A stretch of DNA of 64,000 bases from Agrobacterium cucumeris (GTDB lineage: Bacteria; Pseudomonadota; Alphaproteobacteria; Rhizobiales; Rhizobiaceae), in assembly GCF_030036535.1 (NCBI RefSeq), contig NZ_CP080387.1:1550001-1614000 (forward strand). The letters are read 5' to 3'. Positions within the stretch are counted from its first letter, which is position 1; the number at the start of each line of letters is the position of its first letter. The translations under genes were made by a program, and so were the position numbers. Below the pieces are notes generated by a model. It saw only the letters and a list, made by a program, of their open reading frames with translations. It had not been told where the DNA came from and ran no database searches. Below are positions 16,367-25,252 of the stretch, in pieces.

Positions 16367-16511
16367 GAATGTTCTATTTTTGTTCCAGACATGATATCTT
16401 CAGCGAATGAAACGATCGAACACGAAAACTTTCCGTAGCGTCTTGCCTGATGTATCAAGTTTACCGATAAAAATCGCATATCAGAATCAGAAACCCGTTG
16501 TTGGAAATCAC

Positions 16512-17372
16512 ATGAAAACTGCGAAGGTAGTCCGCCAGGCACCGCTCTGTATCAACGAGAGCATGATTTTCGAGGGTGACGCCCTAACCGTTCTGCAACG
16601 CCTACCGGATCAACATGCACAGTGCATTGTAACTTCTCCGCCATACTGGGGCCTAAGAGATTACAATATCGATGACCAGATTGGGTTAGAGCCTACCCTC
16701 CCCCAATTCATAAATAGCTTGGTCACTGTGTTCCGCGAAGCCCGGCGAGTATTACGTGATGATGGTATACTGTGGCTTAATATTGGAGACGGCTTCACTA
16801 GCGGCAACCGAGGTTGGCGAGCTCCTGACAAGAAAAATCCAGCACGCGCTATGTCGGTACGGCCAAATACACCCGATGGACTGAAGCCGAAAGACTTGAT
16901 GGGTATTCCGTGGCGCCTTGCATTTGCGTTGCAGGACGACGGCTGGTATTTGCGAGCCGACATTATCTGGAACAAACCGAATGCCATGCCGGAAAGTGTG
17001 AAAGACCGGCCGACCCGAGCACATGAATATCTGTTTATGTTTTCCAAACAGGAGCAATATTTTTACGACCGCGATGCGGTGAAAGAGCTAAATGGCCGTA
17101 ACATCAGATCTGTCTGGAACGTTAACACGACTCCTTTTCCCGGCGCACACTTCGCAACTTTCCCACAAAAACTCATAGAGCCTTGCCTGAAGGCATCCAC
17201 GCGAACAAATGACTTCGTCCTTGATCCCTTTTTTGGATCAGGTACGGTCGGACTAGCTGCGGAGCAACTCGGTCGAAACTACATCGGAATCGAGCTTAAT
17301 CCAGACTACGTTACTATCGCTGCAAATAGACTCGAAACCTCCTCTGAAGCTGTCGTGCGGGTGGCAGCATGA
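16512..17372 (+). CDS. Type II site-specific DNA methyltransferase (N4-cytosine class)
   Basis: A 286-residue methyltransferase with motif IV TSPPYWGLRDYN (about 41-52); SPPY is typical of N4-cytosine enzymes. The SAM-binding motif I (LDPFFGSGTVGLAAEQLG) is near the C-terminus, followed by the IGIEL strand. It modifies the site cut by the endonuclease encoded next, whose ATG overlaps its stop (ATGA at 17369-17372), a tightly coupled restriction-modification pair. The start at 16512 has a GGAAA just upstream; an in-frame ATG at 16407 would add 35 residues without family features. Confidence 0.88.
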   Translation: MKTAKVVRQAPLCINESMIFEGDALTVLQRLPDQHAQCIVTSPPYWGLRDYNIDDQIGLEPTLPQFINSLVTVFREARRVLRDDGILWLNIGDGFTSGNRGWRAPDKKNPARAMSVRPNTPDGLKPKDLMGIPWRLAFALQDDGWYLRADIIWNKPNAMPESVKDRPTRAHEYLFMFSKQEQYFYDRDAVKELNGRNIRSVWNVNTTPFPGAHFATFPQKLIEPCLKASTRTNDFVLDPFFGSGTVGLAAEQLGRNYIGIELNPDYVTIAANRLETSSEAVVRVAA

Positions 17373-18331
17373 TTCCTGCACCAGATTTGCAAATTGAATT
17401 CGCGGCCAACCTTGCAGAGGTTCGTCACTTGATGCTCCAAGAGGCTCTGCAAGAGACCGTTAGAACGCTGGATATTCGAGCCCTTGATGCAGAATTGGCT
17501 AAATACACACCCAGTCACAGCTTACAGCAGTTGGCAGGCTTCAGCTTGCGTGGCGAGTTGATATTCCCCGTCCCATTGGTGCTTAGGGCTAACCCACGTC
17601 TGTTAGGTTACTATCGTCTTCTTTACGGCTACAGCCAGAAAGCTTTCTATGTTCCCGATATCGCGGGAAAGTTTGCGAGTATGGAAATCAGAGGAACATT
17701 GCGTGGTGAGATCGATCGCGAACTAGAGGCTTTCTGTGAAGAGATGTGTGATGCAGGTGCCCAACTCCTAACCGGCATTTTGGCGCAGCCTGTCACGCTT
17801 GCTCTTCTCAATGATCTGACGATATTAACACTTGGCCCTCAGTGGCGTGGCGGAGCTAATAATCGTAAGGGCACAGCGGGCATTATTAAAGTCTTCAATG
17901 CGATACGCGATATTGTTCAAAATCATTTGGTAACCGCCGATGCACGCCGTATGACTGTCCGTAACGCGGCCGGACGAACCGTTCTCATTGAATTTGCTTC
18001 CGACCCCGACATTGTCATCCGCGAAGAAATGCGGACCGACAGCTACCGGAATATAGTCGCGATCGAAGTGAAAGGTGGGGAAGATTTTTCCAACATTCAC
18101 AATCGCATTGGTGAAGCTGAGAAGAGTCATCAAAAAGCAAAAGCGAATAAATATGTAGAGTGCTGGACTGTCGTCAACGTGGATCGGGTCGACATGGAGA
18201 TAGCAGCCCAAGAGTCTCCATCGACAAATCGCTTCTACCGAATTTCCAGCCTGGCACAGGCCGAAGGGGAAGAGTATGAGGAGTTCTGTGACTTAGTGGT
18301 AGCGATGACCGGCATCCCTACTGCCATTTAG
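17369..18331 (+). CDS. Type II restriction endonuclease, XcyI-like
   Basis: A 320-residue protein. FPVPLVLRANPRLLGYYRLL and YGYSQKAFY (about 66-94) recall the XcyI/Cfr9I family, which cuts CCCGGG. The PD-(D/E)XK active site is visible as SDPDIVI (D212/D214) and AIEVKGG (E233, K235), followed by the helix RIGEAEKSHQKAK that often accompanies it. The partner methylase has the N4-cytosine signature, as expected for that family. The exact specificity is inferred from remembered family sequence and not tested. The gene starts inside the stop of the methylase gene. Confidence 0.75.
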   Translation: MIPAPDLQIEFAANLAEVRHLMLQEALQETVRTLDIRALDAELAKYTPSHSLQQLAGFSLRGELIFPVPLVLRANPRLLGYYRLLYGYSQKAFYVPDIAGKFASMEIRGTLRGEIDRELEAFCEEMCDAGAQLLTGILAQPVTLALLNDLTILTLGPQWRGGANNRKGTAGIIKVFNAIRDIVQNHLVTADARRMTVRNAAGRTVLIEFASDPDIVIREEMRTDSYRNIVAIEVKGGEDFSNIHNRIGEAEKSHQKAKANKYVECWTVVNVDRVDMEIAAQESPSTNRFYRISSLAQAEGEEYEEFCDLVVAMTGIPTAI

Positions 18332-18386
18332 AAAATCACATTTCCGTGACGAAAAGAACCATTTTTATCTAAACAAAAAAACTCGC

Positions 18387-18405
18387 ACGCACATTTTTAC
18401 GCACA
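18387..18405. promoter_or_regulatory. Direct repeat ACGCACA x2 (possible arm-type sites)
   Basis: ACGCACA occurs at 18387-18393 and 18399-18405, 12 bp apart, in AT-rich DNA about 60 bp left of the tRNA-Lys scar. Integrase arm sites are often short direct repeats at this distance from an att core. No integrase for this site is present in the window. Confidence 0.35.
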
Positions 18406-18461
18406 CTCGAAATTTTATTCGAAATAATGATTTAAATACAATTACTTACAAATAGACCGAC

Positions 18462-18510
18462 CTGACTTTTAATCAGTAGGTCCAGGGTTCGAATCCCTGC
18501 GCTCTCACCA
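18462..18510 (+). other. 3' fragment of tRNA-Lys(TTT): att site scar
   Basis: The segment contains the anticodon stem-loop CTGACTTTTAATCAG (anticodon TTT), variable loop, T-arm (CAGGG, TTCGAAT, CCCTG) and acceptor 3' strand GCTCTC-A-CCA. The 5' half of a tRNA is absent. Left of it is AT-rich accessory DNA; right of it begins the core chromosome. It therefore marks the right boundary of the island. Confidence 0.75.
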
Positions 18511-18704
18511 CCTCAAATTCATTTTCCCAATAATTTACAAAATCTTGCCAATACCGATAGCCAAGCACTGCCGTGACTTGAAAATCTCCGCCAGCAGTTT
18601 CACAGCGCAGAAATAACCGCGCCTACCCCACAGTTGGTTTCCAATATCAGCCCCTAAGACGAAACCCGATCATCCAGCCCGCGCGGACAGCCATGACATC
18701 CGCG
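18511..18704. other. Intergenic stretch at the island/core junction
   Basis: About 190 nt between the tRNA-Lys scar and the GT25 gene. Nothing recognisable was seen. Confidence 0.4.
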
Positions 18705-19448
18705 CTACCGATACGCATACACATACCGCGCAATATTGTCATAGAAGCTCGAGAGATAGGCCGGAATCCGTTTAATACGGGCGAACTTGCTGCCGCGATA
18801 TTCCGCCCGGGTGCCGACCAGCGTGTCCGGGTCGCCGAACGGCAGGAAGTCCCTGTCAGTGACATAGACTTTCGTGCCATAGCCCCAGCCGCATTCCAGG
18901 GCGCGGTCGAAAGGCAGCGTCATCACCCTTGCCGTTTTGAGAAACTGCTCCGCCCCGCCCCGCGAGATGATGTAGCAGGCGGATGATCCCTGCGGACCGT
19001 AGATGCAGCGGCCAAGCGTATCGCCAAGCGCGCTGGTTTTCCGGCCCTTGAAACCGCTGCGGCGGTGATTGGTCAGTTTGACGACGGCGTTTTCCGGCAT
19101 TACCGCAACCATTGCCTTGACCCGTTCGGAAAACTCCGGCGTGAAGGCAACATCATCCTCGACGATCACAGCCACCGGCGCATCGGTGGCAAGGAATATC
19201 TCCAGTGCCTTTATATGGCTGGCATAGCAGCCATATTCACCGGCGAGCGCATGGCGGCCATTGCGCAGCTCGAAACCGCTCCGGTCGAAATCTGCCCACT
19301 CGGCGGGTGGAACAGTCTTGCCATCGACACCTTCCACCGGGCGCAGATCCAGCTCAAGGCCGGCAGCGCCCTCCAGCATCTTCTCAAGCCGCGCCCGCGC
19401 CCGGGCAATGGAAATGATGTAGATGGGGAAAGTGGAAATCGGCAGCAT
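18705..19448 (-). CDS. Glycosyltransferase family 25 (LPS biosynthesis)
   Basis: A 247-residue GT25 enzyme, the family that transfers galactose or glucose residues onto lipopolysaccharide. It begins with FPIYIISIARARAR (nucleotide-sugar strand and first basic helix), has GEYGCYASHIKALEIF and the acidic VIVEDDVAF motif (DxD-like metal and donor site) at about 95-103, and the family motif GPQGSSACYIISR. The protein is cytoplasmic. It is the first core gene after the island. Confidence 0.88.
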   Translation of the reverse strand: MLPISTFPIYIISIARARARLEKMLEGAAGLELDLRPVEGVDGKTVPPAEWADFDRSGFELRNGRHALAGEYGCYASHIKALEIFLATDAPVAVIVEDDVAFTPEFSERVKAMVAVMPENAVVKLTNHRRSGFKGRKTSALGDTLGRCIYGPQGSSACYIISRGGAEQFLKTARVMTLPFDRALECGWGYGTKVYVTDRDFLPFGDPDTLVGTRAEYRGSKFARIKRIPAYLSSFYDNIARYVYAYR

Positions 19449-19606
19449 TCAGAACACACCATGCGCATGAAGACGGGAGACCGTCTCCTACAGCAAGGCG
19501 CGTGCGGCGTCCATTCGGACACCAAAACGCGCGATCTCATCAGGCGGAATACCGGGATTTCGGCGACAGGAGGTTTCAGACCCGAAACACAGGCAGTCGC
19601 TGGTTT

Positions 19607-20854
19607 TTACTTGCGCGCGGCGGTGCGACGGCAGCGCCAGTTCCAGTCTCTCGGCTCGCCCGTGTCCATATGAACCGATTCGGTGTGGCAATAGGTGCCG
19701 ACGCCACCGCGTTCAGGCAGGGAACGCAGATAGGTGGCAAGCTCCCACTTGGAGACGCCCTTGATCTGAATATCGGCGGCATCGCAAGTATAATGCTTGG
19801 AACCCTGCCTCACGCCCTTTGGCGGACGATAGCCCGAAGTGACGATCGCCGGGCTGTTATAATGCCGCTCGACATCCTTGATCATGCGGACCAGTTCCGG
19901 CTTGAAGCAGCCAACTTCGACGCGATCCGTCTGCAGGAAAAGACCATTCGGAGAAACACGGGTCAGGCCGGAAAGCGACGCCAGCTTCATGAGGCCGGTC
20001 GGCTGGTCATCCTCATCTTCGAGATGCGCATCGTCGAATTCCTCCGACATCATCGAACGGCCGGAAAGCGCGATGCCCATTGTCGGGTCCGACCCGCCGG
20101 GCAGTGACGCAACCTCGGTCGTCGCGGCCGAGCCGCTCTCGATCATTTTCGGCAGCCGTTTTTTGGCGGCGCCGGCGAAAAATGCCGCAAGCGTTACACC
20201 CGTGCCTTCGCTTTCCTGTTTCTCGCCTGCGGGCACAGCGTTTGCCGCAGGTTGCGCAGCGGCGGCGGCTGCAAGCTGCTGCGGCGGGGGTGTAGGAACA
20301 GGCTCGCGGTTTTCGCTGTGCTGTTCCGCCACCGGCACCGGAACTGGCGCGGAGACAGGCTGAGGCTGGAGTTGCGGCTGCGCCGGTGCTGAATAAACGC
20401 TGCTGACGGCGGGAATGATCTTCTGCGATGGGGTAGCGGCAGCGGAACCATCTGCCGCTACGGAAGGGGTTGCCGCGCGGGCGGTGGAATAGATGCTGGA
20501 TGTGCCGGCGGAAATTGCCGTTGGCTGCGTCGTCAGCCCGCCAATATCGGCGGCGGCACCATAAACCTGCGCCGGGCCACCCGGTGTCTGCGGCTGGGCC
20601 GGCACGGCGCCACCGGATGCCGATGCAACGGCGGGATCCACATAATGCCCCGGCTGGGCACCGGCCGCGGGTGCCGCGACGGCCGCTGCGGCCGTCTGCG
20701 TGCGCTGTTGCCCGGCGATTTCCGGCTTCTTGGTGTTGGCGGCCATCTCATCATCCGTCACCGCCGAAACGCAGCCGGAAAGCCCGAGCAGCGAAACCGC
20801 AATAACGAGACGCTGACAGGAAACGCGTCCTTTCGCGCCCTCGACAGTTTTCAT
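19607..20854 (-). CDS. Lipoprotein-like D,D-peptidase of family M15 (YcbK/DUF882 type)
   Basis: A protein of about 415 residues. It begins with a lipoprotein signal (RLVIAVSLLGLSGC, lipobox cysteine), then a long Ala/Pro/Gln-rich disordered region (about 40-280) and a C-terminal Peptidase_M15_3 domain. The zinc ligands are visible in SKHYTCDAADIQI (HxxxxxxD) and TESVHMDTG (second His). Such enzymes cut or bind peptidoglycan peptides in the periplasm. The start at 20854 follows GGAGG at 6-7 nt; longer in-frame versions lack a signal peptide at the start. Confidence 0.85.
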   Translation of the reverse strand: MKTVEGAKGRVSCQRLVIAVSLLGLSGCVSAVTDDEMAANTKKPEIAGQQRTQTAAAAVAAPAAGAQPGHYVDPAVASASGGAVPAQPQTPGGPAQVYGAAADIGGLTTQPTAISAGTSSIYSTARAATPSVAADGSAAATPSQKIIPAVSSVYSAPAQPQLQPQPVSAPVPVPVAEQHSENREPVPTPPPQQLAAAAAAQPAANAVPAGEKQESEGTGVTLAAFFAGAAKKRLPKMIESGSAATTEVASLPGGSDPTMGIALSGRSMMSEEFDDAHLEDEDDQPTGLMKLASLSGLTRVSPNGLFLQTDRVEVGCFKPELVRMIKDVERHYNSPAIVTSGYRPPKGVRQGSKHYTCDAADIQIKGVSKWELATYLRSLPERGGVGTYCHTESVHMDTGEPRDWNWRCRRTAARK

Positions 20855-21012
20855 GGATGGCCTCCGTATCTTGCATTTCCAACAGCAGCACGGGAACGGG
20901 CGCGTGTGCTTTCCCCAAACGGGACGGGCCGTTTCGATTCGCGGACTATGCCTCATCCCGTCAGGACAAGGCAAGAGCACCCGAAAACGCCGCTATTGGC
21001 CGGGAAAATCCC

Positions 21013-21453
21013 TTACCAGGAACCGGTATTCTGCATAGATATCCACGGTTCGGCTGGTGCGAGGCTTTCGCCCTTCTGCAGAATCTCGAAAGAAATACCG
21101 TCAGGCGAACGAACGAAGGCCATGTGCCCATCACGCGGCGGCCGGTTGATCACGACGCCATTCTGCTGCAGCCTGGCGCAGAAGTCGTAGATATTGTCGA
21201 CCTCGTAAGCCAGATGGCCGAAATTGCGGCCGCCGGTGTAATCCTCGGTATCCCAATTATAGGTGAGTTCGAGGCTCGGCGCCTTTTTTTCCTTGGCCAC
21301 AGCAATGTCATCACGCGCGGCAAGAAAAACCAGAGTGAATCGGCCTTTTTCGTTTTCGATTCGGCGTATTTCTTCGAGACCCATGAGGTCGCAATAGAAT
21401 TTCATTGATTCGCCAAGGTCTTTGACACGAACCATTGTGTGCAGATACCGCAT
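21013..21453 (-). CDS. gloA: Lactoylglutathione lyase (glyoxalase I)
   Basis: A 146-residue vicinal-oxygen-chelate enzyme converting the methylglyoxal-glutathione hemithioacetal to S-lactoylglutathione. The family start MRYLHTMVRVKDL contains the first metal-ligand histidine, SLELTYNW holds the glutamate, NFGHLAYEVDN the second histidine, and FVRSPDGISFEIL the last acidic ligand. The length is normal for a single-subunit glyoxalase I. GGAGAGG lies before the ATG at 21453; an upstream TTG would only add five residues. Confidence 0.93.
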   Translation of the reverse strand: MRYLHTMVRVKDLGESMKFYCDLMGLEEIRRIENEKGRFTLVFLAARDDIAVAKEKKAPSLELTYNWDTEDYTGGRNFGHLAYEVDNIYDFCARLQQNGVVINRPPRDGHMAFVRSPDGISFEILQKGESLAPAEPWISMQNTGSW

Positions 21454-21645
21454 TTTCTTCCTCTCCAATACACGGGTCCGGAGCCGTTAAACGCATGATC
21501 GCAAGCCCCGGACAAGGACGGCGACATAAAAGCAGCTGCGCAAATCAAAAACTAGGGCTTGCGTGGAACCGTTACCAAGATGTTAATCTGGTACACAGGA
21601 ATCAGTTGACCGGTGTATGGCGCGTAATCGAGGGGTTGGCAGGAT

Positions 21646-22224
21646 ATGGCTGATAGGATGTCATCGAAGACGATAGTCGATGTCGAGGACCTTTCGGGCG
21701 ATGCCGTGGACCTGACCGAAATTACCGGCGTCGTGAAATGGTTCGACGTCGCCAAGGGTTTCGGCTTCATCGTGCCTGATAACGGCACGCAGGATGTGCT
21801 GCTGCACGTCTCCTGCCTGCGCCGCGACGGATACCAGACCATTCTCGAAGGCACCCGCATCGTCGCCCTCATCCAGCGGCGCGACCGCGGCTTCCAGGCT
21901 TTCCGCATCCTGTCGATGGATCAATCGACCGCCGTTCACCCCTCGCAGCTGCCGCCGGTGCGCACCCATGTGCAGGTCACACCCTCAAGCGGGCTGGAGC
22001 GCGCCATCGTCAAGTGGTTCAACCGCACCAAGGGTTTCGGCTTCCTGACGCGCGGCGAAGGAACGGAAGACATTTTTGTGCATATGGAAACGCTGCGTCG
22101 TTTCGGCCTGACGGAACTGCGCCCGGGCCAGGTGGTGCTGGTGCGTTTCGGCGATGGCGACAAAGGTTTGATGGCGGCGGAAATCCACCCCGACAATCCG
22201 GTTTCAGTCGGGATGTCGCACTGA
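21646..22224 (+). CDS. Two-domain cold-shock protein
   Basis: A 192-residue protein with two cold-shock domains. The first (about 26-90) has VKWFDVAKGFGFIVPD (RNP1) and DVLLHVSCL (RNP2); the second (about 118-185) has VKWFNRTKGFGFLTR and DIFVHMETL. The linker is Pro/Gln-rich. Double-CSD proteins are characteristic of alphaproteobacteria and act as RNA chaperones. Its TGA overlaps the ATG of the next gene (ATGA), so the two are translationally coupled. Confidence 0.93.
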   Translation: MADRMSSKTIVDVEDLSGDAVDLTEITGVVKWFDVAKGFGFIVPDNGTQDVLLHVSCLRRDGYQTILEGTRIVALIQRRDRGFQAFRILSMDQSTAVHPSQLPPVRTHVQVTPSSGLERAIVKWFNRTKGFGFLTRGEGTEDIFVHMETLRRFGLTELRPGQVVLVRFGDGDKGLMAAEIHPDNPVSVGMSH

Positions 22225-22706
22225 TGGCCGGCTTGGTGCCTAAAATAATGAAGGGCGCCGTCATGGCGCTTCTTTTTTTCTCGCTCGCAGGCGCCGTTCA
22301 GGCCCAGCAACAGACTTTCACAACCGAGCCGCTGACCATCGAAGCCACGTCAGGGAAAACCCACGAATTCACGGCGGAGCTGGCACTTAGCAATGCCCAG
22401 CGCGAACAGGGACTGATGTTCCGCAAAGCCATGCCGCTTGAAAGCGGCATGCTGTTCGATTTCGGCCAGGAACGCGACGTGGCCATGTGGATGCGCAACA
22501 CGCTCATCCCGCTCGACATGCTGTTCATCGCCCGCGATGGGCGTATCACCCATATTCACGAAAATGCAGTTCCGCATTCGGAAGCAATCATCAGCTCCCG
22601 TGGTCCGGTTAAATTTGTGCTTGAACTGAATGGCGGCACCGCAAAGCGCTATGGCATCAAGCCGGGCGATATGGTCCGCAGCGGACAAATCGGCAACCGG
22701 AAATAA
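22224..22706 (+). CDS. DUF192 family exported protein
   Basis: A 160-residue protein with a signal peptide (VMALLFFSLAGAVQAQ). The DUF192 domain follows: ALSNAQREQGLMFRKAMPLE, then FDFGQERDVAMWMRNTLIPLDMLFI and IHENAVPHS, all family hallmarks. DUF192 folds as a small beta barrel; its role is unclear. It starts inside the stop of the cold-shock gene. The start at 22224 gives an 8-residue lead before an alternative internal ATG. Confidence 0.88.
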   Translation: MAGLVPKIMKGAVMALLFFSLAGAVQAQQQTFTTEPLTIEATSGKTHEFTAELALSNAQREQGLMFRKAMPLESGMLFDFGQERDVAMWMRNTLIPLDMLFIARDGRITHIHENAVPHSEAIISSRGPVKFVLELNGGTAKRYGIKPGDMVRSGQIGNRK

Positions 22707-22767
22707 CGTTGCCGCGTTATTGCATCTGAATGATGCCGGACGATGTTTCGCCCGGCTGGTGCAACGT

Positions 22768-23016
22768 TCAGTAAACCGGCTCGATATGGCTCAGAATCCG
22801 GCAATTGGAGATGGAAGCAGCAAGATTGATGGCGATATCGATCGCCTCGACCGAATCAGCCGTGCCTTCCAGATAGATCACATCGTTTTCAACGGTTGCG
22901 GAAATACGCGACTTTTCGAGACCTGATTCGAAGGCAAGAGCAGAGGTGATCGCCTGGCAAACGCCTGCCATGCGGTCTCCGAAGAAGCTTTCCTGAATGC
23001 CTGACAAATTGAACAT
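22768..23016 (-). CDS. BON domain protein
   Basis: An 82-residue protein consisting of one BON domain: ITSALAFESGLEKSRISATV, then NDVIYLEGTADSVEAIDIAI and CRILSHIEPVY. BON domains bind membranes or lipids; no signal peptide is visible, so this one is probably cytoplasmic. GGAGAA precedes the ATG by 6 nt. It converges with the DUF192 gene. Confidence 0.82.
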   Translation of the reverse strand: MFNLSGIQESFFGDRMAGVCQAITSALAFESGLEKSRISATVENDVIYLEGTADSVEAIDIAINLAASISNCRILSHIEPVY

Positions 23017-23227
23017 GTGCGTTCTCCTTCTTATGGACTTTACAACGCGCCAGTAGCGGTTTTGTTCATCTCCGGTTCATCATTCCGTTCATCTTCCATT
23101 CATCTTGCAAAATTGGAACCCCCCAATCGATCACATTTTAGGTGATCGGGAACCATTTCGTGAGGCGGGCATTACGCGCATGGGAGTGAAAACCGCCATG
23201 AAGGCGCTGAAAACAGGGAGGAATGAC

Positions 23228-23497
23228 ATGCTGATTAACAGGACGGAGCCGTGTCACCACGCCTCGTGGATGAAGCCCGTTGCCATTCATCTGCCGCTGT
23301 GCGTAGCCGTGGAAATCTACAGCCCGCTGGTGGCGCTGGACATGCTGATGTACCGCTGGCCGGAAGAACATGGGCCGGAATATGAAGAAGCGCGCAGAAA
23401 CTGTCTCGATGCGATCGCCGGCAGATGCGACATCGAAAAAGCCCGGGAATCGTTTCTCGTCGCAAGCAGTCACGCACATATTCTGAACATCCACTAA
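23228..23497 (+). CDS. DUF982 family protein
   Basis: An 89-residue protein of the Rhizobiales-specific DUF982 family: W-M-KPV near the start, then ALDMLMYRWPEEHGPEYEEA, followed by CLDAI and ARESFLVASSHA, the conserved order of motifs. The function is unknown. The ATG at 23228 is chosen because GGGAGGAA lies 4-5 nt upstream; upstream in-frame sequence does not match the family. A terminator follows at 23522. Confidence 0.85.
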   Translation: MLINRTEPCHHASWMKPVAIHLPLCVAVEIYSPLVALDMLMYRWPEEHGPEYEEARRNCLDAIAGRCDIEKARESFLVASSHAHILNIH

Positions 23498-23521
23498 AGT
23501 TCATGCCATGGTGACGATTGG

Positions 23522-23549
23522 GCCCTTCTCAACGAAGGGCTTTTCTTTG
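23522..23549 (+). terminator. Rho-independent terminator after the DUF982 gene
   Basis: A 7-bp stem GCCCTTC/GAAGGGC with loop TCAAC, followed by TTTTCTTT. Confidence 0.8.
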
Positions 23550-23697
23550 CGGCGCGCCGGATGCTTAAGCGCCTTTCCCCACGCCATGCAGCCTGCCCGC
23601 GCGCCGATGATGACATGTAACTGTCACCTAAACGTTATAATCGGCAAAGACGAATTCCATGGAATCGGTTGGCGGGTGAACCGCCGGAAGCTAGGGA

Positions 23698-24855
23698 GTG
23701 GAACTGGCCAGCATGGAAACTGTCTTTGCTCTTTGCGCAATTCTGCTGCTTGCCTTCAATCTTCTCGGCATTGGTCTGGCCGGCTGGCGCCTGAGGCGGC
23801 GCGACACGGAAAACGCACTTGTGCGACAAAAGCCACCCGTCTCGATCGTGGTGCCCCTGCGCGGTGTCGAAAACTTCACGTCGCTGACGCTGTCGCGGGC
23901 GTTTGAACTCGACTGGCCGGATTATGAATTGCTGTTTTGCATCGCCGATGAATTCGATCCGGTGATCGAGGAGGTGCGCCGGACGAGCGCCGCCTTCCCG
24001 GCGATCTCGGCGCAGGTGCTGCTCGGCGACGACCGTATCAGCGCCAATCCGAAGCTGAACAATTGCGTCAAGGGCTGGCGCGCCGCCCGGCATGAATGGG
24101 TCATCCTTGCCGATTCGAACGTGCTGATGCCGAAATCCTACATAGCGACCATGATGTCGGCCTGGCGGCCGGATAGCGGGCTGGTCTGCTCGCCGCCGCT
24201 TGGCTCACGTCCGGCAGGCTTTTGGGCACATGTGGAATGCGCTTTCCTCAATGGCTCGCAGGGCCGCTGGCAATATGCGGCGGAAGCGATCGGCATCGGT
24301 TTCGCACAGGGCAAGTCGATGTTGTGGAACAAGCCATTCCTGGAAGACCATGGCGGCATCCGCGCACTCGCTGCCGAAATCGCCGAAGACGCCGCCTCGA
24401 CCAAACTGGTCAGAAACGCCGGCCGCAACGTGCATCTGGTCTCACCGCCTTTCGAGCAGCCGCTCGGCCAGCGCCACCCCAGTGAAATCTGGTCGCGCCA
24501 GACCCGCTGGGCGCGACTGAGGCGCGTGACATTCCCGCAATATTTCGCCCCGGAAATTCTGACCGGCGCCCTTCCCCCGCTCCTCCTTGCGCTCGCTGCC
24601 GCTGCGATGATGGACATAAACCTCGCCATCACCGCTTTTGCCGTGCCTGCCATCATGTATGTGCCGGAACTGGTGCTCGCAGCCCTCAATGGCTGGCCGC
24701 TATCCCTCTATACGCTGCCTGCCATGATCGCCCGGGATATGATCATGCCCGTCGTCTGGACCCGCAGCTGGATCGGCAGCGCGGTTGCCTGGCGCGGCAA
24801 TGTCATGACGATCGGCACGGCAGAAAGCACATTGGCCGGGCCATCCGCAGACTGA
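23698..24855 (+). CDS. Glycosyltransferase family 21 (ceramide glucosyltransferase/HpnI-like)
   Basis: A 385-residue membrane glycosyltransferase. It has an N-terminal hydrophobic segment (ALCAILLLAFNLLGIGLAGW), a GT-A catalytic domain with PPVSIVVPLRG, D2 region ILADSNVLMP, D3 region EDAAST and the (Q/R)xxRW motif in SRQTRWARLRR, then three or four C-terminal hydrophobic segments. This is the layout of ceramide glucosyltransferases and of HpnI hopanoid enzymes. Agrobacterium makes glucosylceramide, so the first role is plausible. The GTG at 23698 has GGAAG 7 nt upstream; ATG at 23713 is an alternative. Confidence 0.82.
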   Translation: MELASMETVFALCAILLLAFNLLGIGLAGWRLRRRDTENALVRQKPPVSIVVPLRGVENFTSLTLSRAFELDWPDYELLFCIADEFDPVIEEVRRTSAAFPAISAQVLLGDDRISANPKLNNCVKGWRAARHEWVILADSNVLMPKSYIATMMSAWRPDSGLVCSPPLGSRPAGFWAHVECAFLNGSQGRWQYAAEAIGIGFAQGKSMLWNKPFLEDHGGIRALAAEIAEDAASTKLVRNAGRNVHLVSPPFEQPLGQRHPSEIWSRQTRWARLRRVTFPQYFAPEILTGALPPLLLALAAAAMMDINLAITAFAVPAIMYVPELVLAALNGWPLSLYTLPAMIARDMIMPVVWTRSWIGSAVAWRGNVMTIGTAESTLAGPSAD

Positions 24856-24908
24856 AAAGAATCATGTTTAAAGGGGTTACGCCGGAAAGCTGATGTTCTG
24901 CTTTAAAA

Positions 24909-24985
<77 letters not shown>

Positions 24986-25252
24986 CCGAGGCGATGGCTG
25001 GGGAATACACGGTTCACCTGAAGTCCGCAACAGGGAAATTCATCTTTGTTCAGCCATTGTCTTGATCGGCGGAGCACGGTGCTGATGCGAGATGATCACC
25101 GCGGGAAAGCGAGGGGATATTCATCTTGACTCTCAGGGTAAGTCAGTCCATTCCAAATTCAGCGTTCCTGACACGATTTGGTTATTCTATTCAGGTACGT
25201 GAAGAATAATCCGGGGTGCCACACCCCACCGCCCAACCGGAGCAGTTTCGAC

